Shown one piece after another: positions 1 through 8,603 of a DNA stretch of 50,658 bases. Each line of letters opens with the position of its first letter. Positions within the stretch are counted from its first letter, which is position 1. A model generated the notes under the pieces. That model saw only the letters and a program-made list of their open reading frames with translations, ran no database searches and was not told where the DNA came from. The translations under genes and the position numbers were made by a program. Source of the stretch: Clostridia bacterium (GTDB lineage: Bacteria > Bacillota > Clostridia > Oscillospirales > CAG-272); NCBI GenBank assembly GCA_017550315.1, contig JAFZPN010000155.1, positions 1-50,658 of the forward strand, read 5' to 3'.

Positions 1-309
1 GGCGTCGTTAATCGGTTCGCCCGTCAGGCCGTCCGACCAGATATCCCGGCTCAGCCAGTCTGCCCAGTCGCCGGCCTGGAAGGGATGCTGCATGATGACG
101 ACGGTCGCGCCGCCGTAATCGAGATCAGCGGGAAGATCGGGTTCGAGTTTCTGCGGTTCCGTTTCCTCTTCGACGGGAGAGACGGTCTGCCCGTTCTGTC
201 CGGCCTCGGGAGCGTTTTCGTCCCCTCCGGCAGTTTCCGAGCATCCCGCAGCAAGGCAAAGGAGCATCAGGATCGCCAGAAGCATGGCAAGGGTACGACG
301 GATTTTCAT
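1..309 (-). CDS. Extracellular solute-binding lipoprotein, partial (C-terminus beyond window)
   Basis: Only the first 103 codons lie in the window; the rest runs off base 1. The start ATG at 309 follows a strong AAGGAGGAG site. Residues 1-22 are a lipoprotein signal peptide with lipobox LAAGC, so Cys23 would be lipidated and the protein anchored outside the membrane. Residues 24-55 are an acidic, Glu/Pro-rich linker, and the mature domain begins with PADLDYGGATVVIM. This order (lipobox, acidic linker, an LDYGG-type opening strand) is what I know from family 1 ABC sugar-binding proteins of gut Clostridia, so a sugar-capture role is inferred. It is the most distal visible gene of the operon starting with the GH3 gene at 6513. 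No permease gene is visible. Confidence 0.6.
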   Translation of the reverse strand, partial: MKIRRTLAMLLAILMLLCLAAGCSETAGGDENAPEAGQNGQTVSPVEEETEPQKLEPDLPADLDYGGATVVIMQHPFQAGDWADWLSRDIWSDGLTGEPINDA

Positions 310-387
310 GGGTTCTCCTCCTTTTCGATATCATGTTTCATGGATCGGTCGGTCCGATCTCTTCTTGTTCGGAATTGCGGGGCGCGC

Positions 388-1212
388 TCATAGTCCTGCG
401 GACGAGAGCAGGATTTCACAAAGTTCGCGGCAGTACCGCAGCTTTGCGCGAAGCACCGGAAGCGGGCAGCGGTTCTCGCCCGGGATCTCGAGATTGAACA
501 GACGGTCGTAGCCTGCCCCGCGCAGAGCGTCGAGGACTTCGGGCCAGTCGATCGTGCCGCGTCCGTAGGGCATCAGGTGCATATCGCCCGTGGTGTCGTT
601 GTCCGCGATGTGCAGGGCTTTCAGGCGTCTTCCGGCGATCCGGATGAAGTCCCGCTGCGATTCTTCCCGGTCCTTCAGGATGTGGAGGTGTCCTGTGTCG
701 AGGCAGATCCCGAGGTTTGCGTCGCTCCCGACGGCATCGATGAGCGCGTTCAGGTCCTCCGCGGTCTCGGGTCTCGTCGCGCCGCGCAGATTCTCGAGAC
801 AGATGGTGAAATCGCTCCCCCGGACGTATGCGGTTAGTTCGGACAAGGCCCGGACGCGCCGCTCAAACCGCTCTTCCGGGGTGAGATCGGCGCCGCCGGA
901 TGCGTGAAGGACGCCGGATCGGACCCCGAGCGCGGCGAAGAGGTCGATCCACGGCTTGAGAATCTCCACGGCGTCGGGCGCGCAGAGATCGGCGGCGAGG
1001 AGCAGATGCCCCTGCGGGAAGGAAAAGCCGAGAGCATCGGCATATTTTTTCAGTTTTCTGCCCTCCGTCTCCGGCTTTCCGCGGCGCAGCATCATAGCGC
1101 CGTGCTCATCCGAAAACTCCGTGGCGGTAAACCCGGCGCTCAGGAATTCCCTGACCATCTCCTCCGGAGACAGCTTGATAAAATAACTCGACCAGACAGA
1201 ATAAGTCAGCAT
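388..1212 (-). CDS. Sugar phosphate isomerase/epimerase-like TIM barrel protein
   Basis: This 274-residue protein belongs to the AP-endonuclease-2-like TIM barrel family that includes sugar isomerases and epimerases. Metal-ligand motifs expected of the family are visible: Glu in ICLENLRG, Asp and His in GICLDTGHLH, His in KALHIADND and Glu in NLEIPGE. The frame is open further upstream, but the ATG at 1212 is preceded by GGAGG with 6-base spacing, so I start there. It lies 68 bases downstream of the URO-D family gene and 78 bases upstream of the binding lipoprotein, so it is probably cotranscribed with both. The exact substrate cannot be read from the sequence; a ketose or inosose derived from the imported sugar is likely. 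Confidence 0.8.
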   Translation of the reverse strand: MLTYSVWSSYFIKLSPEEMVREFLSAGFTATEFSDEHGAMMLRRGKPETEGRKLKKYADALGFSFPQGHLLLAADLCAPDAVEILKPWIDLFAALGVRSGVLHASGGADLTPEERFERRVRALSELTAYVRGSDFTICLENLRGATRPETAEDLNALIDAVGSDANLGICLDTGHLHILKDREESQRDFIRIAGRRLKALHIADNDTTGDMHLMPYGRGTIDWPEVLDALRGAGYDRLFNLEIPGENRCPLPVLRAKLRYCRELCEILLSSAGL

Positions 1213-1280
1213 GATGAACCTCCGTGATTCAAATTCTGAGGATGGAAAACGCATGGGAAGCGGAAAAATCTTTTGATGGT

Positions 1281-2396
1281 TCAGAACGCCATCCTCGCCC
1301 ATCCGGTCCCGGCATCGGGTTCCAGCCCCAGCATTTCCCTGCCGAGGCGGACATAGGTCCTGTAGGTCTCGATGGAGACGCCGTTCGGGATGCGGTGATC
1401 AAGCGCGAAGATCGTGCCGCCGTGCATGAGATGGGGCGCGAGGCGGTATTCGAGCTCCCGCCGGACGGCTTCGGGGCCTCTTGCCAGCGCATGCTTGTCG
1501 ATGCCGCCCTTGAAGCAGAGCTTCCTGCCGTATTTCTTCCGCAGTTCGACGATGTCGTTGCCGCCGACGGGCTCCATCGGGTGGATGCAGTTGAGACCGC
1601 AGTCGATGAGATCGCTGAGGATGGGGGACATATCGCCGTCGCTGTCCATGGAAAAGAGGCGCGCGCCGGCTGCCTTTGCCGCTTCCCACACGCGGGAATA
1701 ATAGGGCTCAAAGAATTCCCGGATCTGCGCCGGTCCGAACAGCGGTCCGGATTTTCCGGCCATGTCCTCGTGGACACAGAGGCAGTCGATCGGAACGACG
1801 TCGCCCACCCGCTCGATCACCCGGATCGCCGTGTCCGTGAAGGTCTCGAGCATATCGCGGAGCATCTCCGGCTCTTCGTAGCAGGCGACGCAGAGCGCCT
1901 CCTCGCCCATCAGCTGCCGCGGCTCGTCAAACGCGCCGGGGATCCCGATGAGCGTCATGGCGCCGCGGTCCCGCGCCTGTTTCTGACGGAGGAGCGCCTC
2001 GCGGTCGACGCGGTCTTCCGAGAAGGCGTACCAATGCCGGACGCGCAGCCAGTCGTCCGGTCCTTCGACGGGGTAATCCTCGGGGAGCGGGATCGTCGCG
2101 GTCGTTTTCACCAGCTTGACGTGCCGCCCGTACCCGTCGATTCCGCGCATGACCTCCCCGTCGTCGTCGAGCACACGGGAGGGGATCCCAGTCCGCGGTC
2201 CGGATCCGCCGCTCAGCATGACGACGGGCACGTAATCCCAGCCGAACGCCGTCATGGCGATTTCTTCTTCGGAAGCGCCCTGCTCCCGCCATTCCCGCTC
2301 CGTCACGTGGAGCGGTCCGAACAGCTCACAAAACATCTCCCGGCCGGTATCTTCAAACAGCGAATGGGCGATATACCGTTCGCGGTCCCAGATCAT
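1281..2396 (-). CDS. Uroporphyrinogen decarboxylase (URO-D) family protein
   Basis: This 371-residue protein has the features of the URO-D superfamily TIM barrel: an N-terminal DRERYIAHSLFEDTGREMF region, a central MSPILSDLIDCGLNCIHP stretch, KGGIDKHALARG, and a terminal ALDHRIPNGVSIETYRTYV segment. The superfamily includes heme-pathway decarboxylases and cobalamin-dependent methyltransferase components such as MtaA and CmuA. No heme or corrinoid gene is nearby. It sits between a GH29 fucosidase gene (49 bases upstream) and a sugar isomerase, so a heme role is unlikely, and its reaction in glycan use is unknown. The ATG at 2396 has a GAGGGGGG site about 8 bases upstream. The family call is firm and the function is not. 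Confidence 0.8.
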   Translation of the reverse strand: MIWDRERYIAHSLFEDTGREMFCELFGPLHVTEREWREQGASEEEIAMTAFGWDYVPVVMLSGGSGPRTGIPSRVLDDDGEVMRGIDGYGRHVKLVKTTATIPLPEDYPVEGPDDWLRVRHWYAFSEDRVDREALLRQKQARDRGAMTLIGIPGAFDEPRQLMGEEALCVACYEEPEMLRDMLETFTDTAIRVIERVGDVVPIDCLCVHEDMAGKSGPLFGPAQIREFFEPYYSRVWEAAKAAGARLFSMDSDGDMSPILSDLIDCGLNCIHPMEPVGGNDIVELRKKYGRKLCFKGGIDKHALARGPEAVRRELEYRLAPHLMHGGTIFALDHRIPNGVSIETYRTYVRLGREMLGLEPDAGTGWARMAF

Positions 2397-2445
2397 AGCG
2401 AGGCCCCCCTCTTGGATGGACTATACAGGATCGACGGCGTTGTTG

Positions 2446-3864
2446 TCAGCCTTCGTACACAGCGAAAAAGGCAAGGGTCGGTTCCGTGCGGGAATCCAGG
2501 ATGCGCACGCGCACGGCGTTCGTTTTGATCCCGCCGAGCCGCACGATGCGCTTGTAGCCGACGACCGTCCCGCGGAATACTTCGCGGAATTCCCCGTCTT
2601 CGAGGACGTCCACCGCGAAGGCTTCGATGCGCTGGCTCAGGGTGATATTCTCCTTCATCACGAGATTCCCGACCGAGACGGGCTTCTCCCACCGGGCGGT
2701 GATCTCTGCGGTATTCTTCCCGGCCTCAGCTCGCCAGAAGGCGTCGTAGCCGTCCTCGCGCACGCCGTCGATGACACAGCCTGCTTCTTCGGAATCTGCC
2801 GTGAGGGAGGCATCCGCCGTCAGGTTCACGGCAAACGCTTTCCGGAGCGCCTCGCCGATCTCCCGGAGCCGCTCCACGTCGTTTTCGTGGAACAACCCTT
2901 CATCGGTCGGCGGGATGTTCAGGAGGAACGTCGCGTTTCCTCCGACAGAGTTATAATAGATGCGGAGAAGCTCCTCGAGCGGGCGGACCCGGTCGTTCTC
3001 CGACGCGTGCCAGAACCAACCCGGCCGGATCGAGGTATTGACCTCCGCGGCGTACCAGATGAAATCGGTCTCATCCTTCAGGACCTCCCGGCTGCCGAGG
3101 TCGTTGTCCGACGCGCTGATCCTGCGCAGACGGAAGGAGGCGTCGTCGGACTGCTGGCTCTTCGCGGCGATCTTTTCGGTATTCCACATCCGCTGCGGCA
3201 CGACGCTCCACTCCGCCGGACGGGTATAGCCCGCTTCGTTGCCGCACCAGCGCACGTCCGGTCCACAGACGGAAATGCACGCGCCGGGCTGCAGATCGCG
3301 GATGACACGGTCATACCGGTCCCAGTCGTACGCCTGCCGCTTCCCGTTCGGCCCCTCCCCGCACGCGCCGTCGAACCACACGGAGAAGATCTCGCCGTAG
3401 TTCGTGAGGAGCTCCGTGAGCTGAGCGACGAAATAGTCGTCGTATGCCTCGCCCTGCCCGTAAAGCGGACAGTTGCGGTCCCAGGGGGAGAGATAGACGC
3501 CGAATTTCAGCCCGTATTTTCGGCAGGCGTCCGAGACCTCGCGCACGACGTCTCCGTGTCCGCCGCGGAAAGGCGAGGAGGCGACGCTGTGCTCCGTGAA
3601 TTTCGACGGCCAGAGGCAGAAGCCGTCGTGATGCTTGCAGGTGAGAATGATCCCCCGCATCCCGGCGGACTGCACGGCCCGAGCCCACTGTTCGGCGTCG
3701 AGCTTTTCCGGGTTGAAGATCGCGGGATCCTCGGTACCGTCGCCCCATTCCCGGTCGGTGAACGCGTTGACGGTAAAATGGATGAACGCATAGAATTCGA
3801 GCTCTTGATGCGCGAGCTGGCGCGGACTGGGGACGACTTTGACGAGTCTTTCATCGAGTGTCAT
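2446..3864 (-). CDS. GH29 family alpha-L-fucosidase
   Basis: This 472-residue protein matches GH29 alpha-L-fucosidases, which release alpha-linked L-fucose from glycans by a retaining mechanism. Visible landmarks are the N-terminal EFYAFIHFTVNAF strand, KHHDGFCLWPSKFTEHS (His78-His79), the KFGVYLSPWDRN segment, and FSVWFDGACGEG, whose Asp165 is the expected nucleophile. The C-terminal part after about residue 340 is a beta-sandwich. An upstream in-frame ATG exists at 3879, but GGAGG lies 6 bases before the ATG at 3864, so that start is chosen. No signal peptide is seen, so it should act in the cytoplasm on imported oligosaccharides. It lies 48 bases downstream of the GH3 gene in the same operon. 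Confidence 0.88.
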   Translation of the reverse strand: MTLDERLVKVVPSPRQLAHQELEFYAFIHFTVNAFTDREWGDGTEDPAIFNPEKLDAEQWARAVQSAGMRGIILTCKHHDGFCLWPSKFTEHSVASSPFRGGHGDVVREVSDACRKYGLKFGVYLSPWDRNCPLYGQGEAYDDYFVAQLTELLTNYGEIFSVWFDGACGEGPNGKRQAYDWDRYDRVIRDLQPGACISVCGPDVRWCGNEAGYTRPAEWSVVPQRMWNTEKIAAKSQQSDDASFRLRRISASDNDLGSREVLKDETDFIWYAAEVNTSIRPGWFWHASENDRVRPLEELLRIYYNSVGGNATFLLNIPPTDEGLFHENDVERLREIGEALRKAFAVNLTADASLTADSEEAGCVIDGVREDGYDAFWRAEAGKNTAEITARWEKPVSVGNLVMKENITLSQRIEAFAVDVLEDGEFREVFRGTVVGYKRIVRLGGIKTNAVRVRILDSRTEPTLAFFAVYEG

Positions 3865-3912
3865 GGAGTACCTCCACATTTTTATATGTTATTTCAGCGG
3901 TATGTTTCCGTA

Positions 3913-6513
3913 TCACCGCACCCGGAAATCCCGGTGTTCGAGGAGATGACCGGCGTCCTCGGCGAGATAGAGGCGGAAGACGCCCGGTTCGATCCGCCAT
4001 GTGAAGCTGCGGTCGAGCGTGCGCATCTCCCGCGGTCCGACAGTCAGCGTGATCCGCTTTTCTTCGCCGGGTTCAAGGGATACCCGCGTGAAAGCCGCAA
4101 GCGTGCGTTCCGCTTTGACCGTCGAGGCAACCATATCGCGCAGATAGAGCTGCGGGACTGCAACGCCTGCCCGGCTGCCCGTGTTCTTCACGGTGAAAGA
4201 GGCCGTCACCGGTTCGCCGGGATCGATCTGTTCCGCGGAGAGGGTGAGGTCCGAATATTGGAATGTAGTATAGGACAGGCCGTATCCGAACGGATAGAGC
4301 GGGAGCCAGTCCATTTCGACATAGCGCTTCCCTCCTCCGGGGCGGCGGCTGTAATGGCACGGGATCTGTCCGACATGCTGCGGGAAACTGATGGGAAGCC
4401 GCCCGGACGGTTCGTTGTCGCCGAAAAGCGTCTCCGCGACGGCCAGCCCACCCATCTCACCCGGGAACCACGCTTCGAGGATCGCCGGGAGATGATCCTT
4501 TTCCCAGACGGCGGTCACGGGACGCCCGGTCTGGATCACGAGAATGACGGGCGTCCCCGCGGAAGCCACGGCGCGGACAAATTCCGGCTGATTTCCGGGC
4601 AGATCGAGGCTCACGCGGTCGAGATTTTCCCCGCAGGTGTCCGGGCTGTCTCCCACGCAGACGACGGCGACATCCGCCTGACGCGCCAGCTCGACGGCAT
4701 GGGAGAAATCCTCCGCGGCGTCGTCATAGCCGAAGATCACCCGTGCGCCGCGATGGTCGTTCGTGTATTCGATGCGGACGGCATGGCGCACACCTGTCTC
4801 GAAACGGAAGGGTACGGTCCGCCCGGCATCCTTCGTCTCGCCCCAGCCGTCGAGGATCAGATCCCCGTCGACATAGAGGCGCATGCTGTCCTGCGTGCGG
4901 AAGCCGATCCGCCCGTCGAAGGTCTCGCGCGGCGTCAGCCATCCGGTCCATACGACGCTGAAAACCTCTTCCCGGATCGGGGAGCCGTTCATCAGCCAGT
5001 TGAAGTTGATCGAGCGGTCGTTCTGCGCCATCACCGGCTCGCCGCAGGGTTCCGGACCCTTATAATACCGTCCTGTCAGCCCGGGCGCGCCGTCGTCGTC
5101 CGTGAGGATCCCCGGGGGGAACGGCCGCGCGAGATCGCCGAGGATCTTGCATCCCGCGTCGTACAGCACCTTCGTGTCCGGGGAAACCGTCCGGCGGATG
5201 CCTTCGAGCACGGAGATCCCGGTTTTTCCGTGCGGCGTGTAGTCGCCGAGGACCGCGTGATCCGCGCACGGACCGAGGACCGCGACGGTGCCGATCTTTT
5301 TGTCAAGCGGGAGGATGCTGCCCTCGTTTTTGAGCAGCACGATGCTCTCCCGGGCAATTCGATGGGCGAGGGCGAGATGGGCTTCGGTGTGAACGAACCG
5401 TTCCTTCCGGCTTTCTTCTACATAGGGACAATCAAACAGGCCGAGCAGGAATTTCACCTTCAGAACGCGGCCACATGCCTGCCGGATCACCGCCTCGTCC
5501 AACTCGCCGGAGAGGACCAGATCGCGAAGTCCTCCTTGCCATTCGTCGTGCGGGAAGTCAAAGAGCTGCAGATCGACGCCCGCTGCGAGGCCCATCGCCA
5601 TGGCGTCCCGGCGTGTCGGGGCAACGTAATGGTTGTCATAAAGACGCTCCACCGCGGTCATGTCCGAGCGCACGAAGCCGCGCATCCCCCAGCGGTCCCG
5701 CAGGATCTCCGTGAGAAGCTCGTGATCCGCGGACACCGGGATGCCGTCGATCGCGTTGTAGGAGCACATGACGTTCACAGCTCCTGCCCCGGCTACCGCG
5801 GCCTCGAATATGGGAAGGACGTCGGAATACACCTCGTGCCGCCCCATGATGCAGGGCGCGCAGTTGAGTCCGCCGACCGGGGCTCCGTATCCCGCGTAGT
5901 GCTTCGGCTCCGCGGCCACGGCATCCGGATCGGAGAGACGCTCGCCCTGCAGCCCGGTCACGACCTCCCGCGCGAAGGAGGCGCAGAGGAACGTGTCCTC
6001 GCCGTAGGACTCTTCGGTGCGTCCGTAACGGGGATCGCGGATCAGATCCATCACGGGGCTGAAGGTCTCATGGATGCCGAGCGCACGGGCTTCGGTTCCG
6101 ATGGCTCGCCCCATCTCCCTCCCGCGCGCAGGATCAAAGGTCGCGGCCAGGCCGATCTGCTGCGGAAACGAGGTCGCGTCCTGGTGACCGACGCCGTGCA
6201 GCGCTTCCTGACTGAACAGGAACGGGATGCCGAGCCGCGTCTTTTCCACGGCGTACTGCTGTATGCGGTTGGTCATCTCCGGCGTCAGGCCGTGCACCTG
6301 TATGCTGCCCACGCTGTTTCCGTGCACGACGGCGTCGAGCCGGTCCAGATCGACGTCCCGGATGACCTCCTGCCCGTCGATCCGTTCCCGAACGGTGAAA
6401 TCGCCGCTCGAATACTGATCCGTCTGGAGGATCATCTCCTCGAGCGTCATGCGGTCGAGCAGATCCCGGACCCGCTCGTCCACGGATGCCTGTGCGTCTT
6501 TGTAAATCTCCAC
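3913..6513 (-). CDS. GH3 family beta-glycosidase with inserted PA14 domain
   Basis: This 866-residue cytoplasmic glycosidase has the complete GH3 layout. A TIM barrel (residues 1-360) carries EPKHYAGYG and the nucleophile Asp284 in GFVRSDMTAVERL, where SDM replaces the commoner SDW. An alpha/beta sandwich is interrupted at about residues 474-600 by a PA14 domain (GRYYKGPEP to YTNDHRGARVIFGYD). A fibronectin-III-like domain follows at about 765-866. PA14 insertions often set substrate length in beta-glucosidases, but glucosidase, xylosidase and hexosaminidase cannot be told apart here. It starts at GTG (6513) with GGGAGG 7 bases upstream. It is first in its operon, behind a TTGCAT-N17-TATAAT promoter and ahead of the fucosidase. 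Confidence 0.88.
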   Translation of the reverse strand: MEIYKDAQASVDERVRDLLDRMTLEEMILQTDQYSSGDFTVRERIDGQEVIRDVDLDRLDAVVHGNSVGSIQVHGLTPEMTNRIQQYAVEKTRLGIPFLFSQEALHGVGHQDATSFPQQIGLAATFDPARGREMGRAIGTEARALGIHETFSPVMDLIRDPRYGRTEESYGEDTFLCASFAREVVTGLQGERLSDPDAVAAEPKHYAGYGAPVGGLNCAPCIMGRHEVYSDVLPIFEAAVAGAGAVNVMCSYNAIDGIPVSADHELLTEILRDRWGMRGFVRSDMTAVERLYDNHYVAPTRRDAMAMGLAAGVDLQLFDFPHDEWQGGLRDLVLSGELDEAVIRQACGRVLKVKFLLGLFDCPYVEESRKERFVHTEAHLALAHRIARESIVLLKNEGSILPLDKKIGTVAVLGPCADHAVLGDYTPHGKTGISVLEGIRRTVSPDTKVLYDAGCKILGDLARPFPPGILTDDDGAPGLTGRYYKGPEPCGEPVMAQNDRSINFNWLMNGSPIREEVFSVVWTGWLTPRETFDGRIGFRTQDSMRLYVDGDLILDGWGETKDAGRTVPFRFETGVRHAVRIEYTNDHRGARVIFGYDDAAEDFSHAVELARQADVAVVCVGDSPDTCGENLDRVSLDLPGNQPEFVRAVASAGTPVILVIQTGRPVTAVWEKDHLPAILEAWFPGEMGGLAVAETLFGDNEPSGRLPISFPQHVGQIPCHYSRRPGGGKRYVEMDWLPLYPFGYGLSYTTFQYSDLTLSAEQIDPGEPVTASFTVKNTGSRAGVAVPQLYLRDMVASTVKAERTLAAFTRVSLEPGEEKRITLTVGPREMRTLDRSFTWRIEPGVFRLYLAEDAGHLLEHRDFRVR

Positions 6514-6555
6514 GGTGTGCCTCCCTGTTTTTGAGGATCAATCTTTTTCACGGAC

Positions 6556-6584
6556 ATTATACCACATCCCGCCGGCCGATGCAA
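6556..6584 (-). promoter_or_regulatory. SigA-type promoter for the GH3-led operon
   Basis: On the minus strand TTGCAT (6584-6579) and TATAAT (6561-6556) are 17 bases apart, with a TG one base before the -10 (extended -10). The start of transcription would fall near 6549, about 36 bases before the GTG at 6513. Confidence 0.7.
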
Positions 6585-6616
6585 CAGCATTCCCGCCTGC
6601 AGGCGCTTCTCTCCCT

Positions 6617-6656
6617 GACAAAACATCGGGCAGTGCGGTTTTCCCGTGCCCGATGT
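6617..6656 (-). terminator. Rho-independent terminator of the 13747-6671 operon
   Basis: A 10-base perfect stem, ACATCGGGCA (6656-6647 on the minus strand) with TGCCCGATGT (6632-6623), is followed by TTTTGTC on the minus strand. It lies just past the stop of the membrane protein gene at 6671 and separates it from the GH3 operon promoter. Confidence 0.75.
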
Positions 6657-6670
6657 CATAAATATGGCTG

Positions 6671-7207
6671 TCAGAAGGTGAAGAATCCCGTCTCATAGAG
6701 CAGGAAGGACGGGACGAAATAGAGATACGGCGCCGTACACAAGGCGAGCCGCAGCGCGGACTTCTTCGCCTCCGCGGGGGAGAGTCCGGTCTTTTTCAGG
6801 ATCAGCCGGTCAAGCGCGAAGATAAGAAGCCCCGCGATCAGGACGGACAGGGCGATGAGAAGAAACGCCAGGGAATGGCTGTACGGATTGTAGCCGACGC
6901 CGTAGGCGAGCTTTTCGAGAAAGCTGCCGATCGAGGTGCTCTCATCGAAATACCCGCTTGCCATGAAAGTCGCGAAGAGGAGCAGGATGCCGACAAAATC
7001 GGCAAAGAAGCCCGCCAGACAGATCTTCCACGTGTGCTTCCGGCAGAAGCGGCCCTTGTCAGGCAGATCGCCGAGGCTCCATTTCAGAACGATCCGGTCG
7101 ATCAGATAGTTGAGCGGGATCAAGACCAGCCACAGCACGGACGGCCAGAACAACAGCAGCCACAGGGGCAGCATGATGTTGTACAGGACATCCCGTTTCT
7201 GTTTCAT
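6671..7207 (-). CDS. Hypothetical four-helix membrane protein
   Basis: I do not recognise this 178-residue protein. It has four clear hydrophobic segments at about residues 12-34 (PLWLLLFWPSVLWLVLIPL), 62-85, 108-131 and 152-174. A basic loop, KWSLGDLPDKGRFCRKHTWK, follows the first. There is no signal peptide cleavage site and no catalytic motif. It starts at ATG 7207 with AAGGAGG 7 bases upstream, 35 bases downstream of the sialidase-like gene, and is the last gene before the operon terminator. A role as a small transporter accessory or an integral membrane regulator of the operon is only a guess. Confidence 0.6.
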   Translation of the reverse strand: MKQKRDVLYNIMLPLWLLLFWPSVLWLVLIPLNYLIDRIVLKWSLGDLPDKGRFCRKHTWKICLAGFFADFVGILLLFATFMASGYFDESTSIGSFLEKLAYGVGYNPYSHSLAFLLIALSVLIAGLLIFALDRLILKKTGLSPAEAKKSALRLALCTAPYLYFVPSFLLYETGFFTF

Positions 7208-7242
7208 GAGATCGCCTCCTTCTCGATTGGGTGATCAGATCA

Positions 7243-8568
7243 TCAGTCGTCGAACGAGATCTCGTATTCCCACGCTTCGGAATACCACTTGTCGAGATCG
7301 AGCCGCACCCCGTCCTTCACCTTGATGAGATTGATCTTGGTGAGGCGGATCTCGAGATTCCCGGTTTCGCGGTTGACGAACAGATCGGGATTCGAGAGCT
7401 CGGTCTGCTCCTCGTCTTCACGCAGGGTGTCGATGACGGTCAGCGAATCCTTGATGAGGCATCCGAACTGCTCGTTCACCTCGGCGATCACGAGGGGCCA
7501 GCGCGGGTTGTTGCCGGTGATGGTGCTCGGGTCGTCCATGATGTTGCCGATCCAGTAGAGCCGTCCGTTTCCCCGATGGCGGTACAGGGCCGAGATGGAG
7601 GCGGAGGAGTAGACGACTTCACGGGTATCGAAATGCCACGGTGTCGGCGGGGAGAAGGTACGTCCGCCGTCATCCGAGTAGACGACCCACTTGAAGCCTG
7701 GCGTCGTCGGATCGGTGCGCGTATGCCATGCCTCGACCATGGTATTCGACCCGCGGAAGACGATCATCCAGCGGCCGGACGGCAGAATCTGCGCCTGCGG
7801 TTCCATGATGCAGCGGGAGCTCTGCAGATCGCTCAGCATGATGGGAGCCGAAAAAAACATGTCATAGTCGTCCTTCTCCGGATTCCAGTGCAGACGGACG
7901 ACGACGAGACCGCTGTGCAGATCGGGACAGGACGGGAAGAAGGCGTTCACATCCACGCCCGCCATCCGGCAGCAGAGGCGCACGGTCGGAAAGAGGTGGA
8001 ACGCGAGATCTCCGTCCGGGAGCTGCCGCAGATCGCCCGCCATGGCGCGGTTTTTGTCGAGGAACGCGGGATTGCGCGGGTTTGCCGGATCGTAATCCGC
8101 GCCACCCTCCTCGAGCTCGATCAGGCGCGTTTCCTCGTGTCCGTCCGGCCGGCGGATCGAGAAATAGGCATGCGTGCGGATGTTGTCCTCGCCCTTTTCC
8201 CAATAGGCGAAATATCCGACGTCGTGGCCGTTCAGGTAATAGAAGGTCGAGCCGACGCCGACGGTGCATCCGGTCTTCGGATCGCGGAAATACGGTGAAC
8301 AGCCGCCGAGCAGCTCGTCTCCTTCTTTGCTCCCCGGGATCCGTCCGCGCCGTCCGCCGTCCGCGTCGTTGTAATTCGTGACCCATTCGCCGAAGGTGTG
8401 TCCGTTGTCCGGGCTCCTGCGGGTAAAGGATCCGCCCGCGTAGTCCTCCTCGCAGGAGAGCACCCGCGTTTCGCAGAGATTCCCTTCCGCGTCATAGGAG
8501 CGGAAAAAGGTCTCCTCCGCCTTCGGATTGATCGAGCGCAAGTGGTCTTTCACATGGATTTTCTTCAT
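7243..8568 (-). CDS. Sialidase-like BNR/Asp-box beta-propeller protein
   Basis: This 441-residue protein carries two Asp-box motifs typical of sialidase-fold six-bladed propellers: SPDNGHTF at residues 52-59 and SDDGGRTF at 298-305. The family includes exo-sialidases (GH33) and several lyases or non-enzymatic propellers. The arginine triad of true sialidases cannot be confirmed by eye. There is no signal peptide, which is unusual for a sialidase acting on polymer and suggests a cytosolic substrate. The frame is open upstream, but the ATG at 8568 has AAGGAG 7 bases before it. It lies 35 bases downstream of the amidohydrolase gene in the 13747-6671 operon. Confidence 0.68.
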   Translation of the reverse strand: MKKIHVKDHLRSINPKAEETFFRSYDAEGNLCETRVLSCEEDYAGGSFTRRSPDNGHTFGEWVTNYNDADGGRRGRIPGSKEGDELLGGCSPYFRDPKTGCTVGVGSTFYYLNGHDVGYFAYWEKGEDNIRTHAYFSIRRPDGHEETRLIELEEGGADYDPANPRNPAFLDKNRAMAGDLRQLPDGDLAFHLFPTVRLCCRMAGVDVNAFFPSCPDLHSGLVVVRLHWNPEKDDYDMFFSAPIMLSDLQSSRCIMEPQAQILPSGRWMIVFRGSNTMVEAWHTRTDPTTPGFKWVVYSDDGGRTFSPPTPWHFDTREVVYSSASISALYRHRGNGRLYWIGNIMDDPSTITGNNPRWPLVIAEVNEQFGCLIKDSLTVIDTLREDEEQTELSNPDLFVNRETGNLEIRLTKINLIKVKDGVRLDLDKWYSEAWEYEISFDD

Positions 8569-8603
8569 GTCCGTTCTCCTTCTGCCGGGCTTGTCCGGCG
8601 ATG

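Noticed and set aside
2254-6534. A 1,426-codon open frame on the plus strand
   Set aside because: It is antisense to the GH3, GH29 and URO-D genes, which have motifs and ribosome sites. High GC and codon bias keep the opposite frame open.
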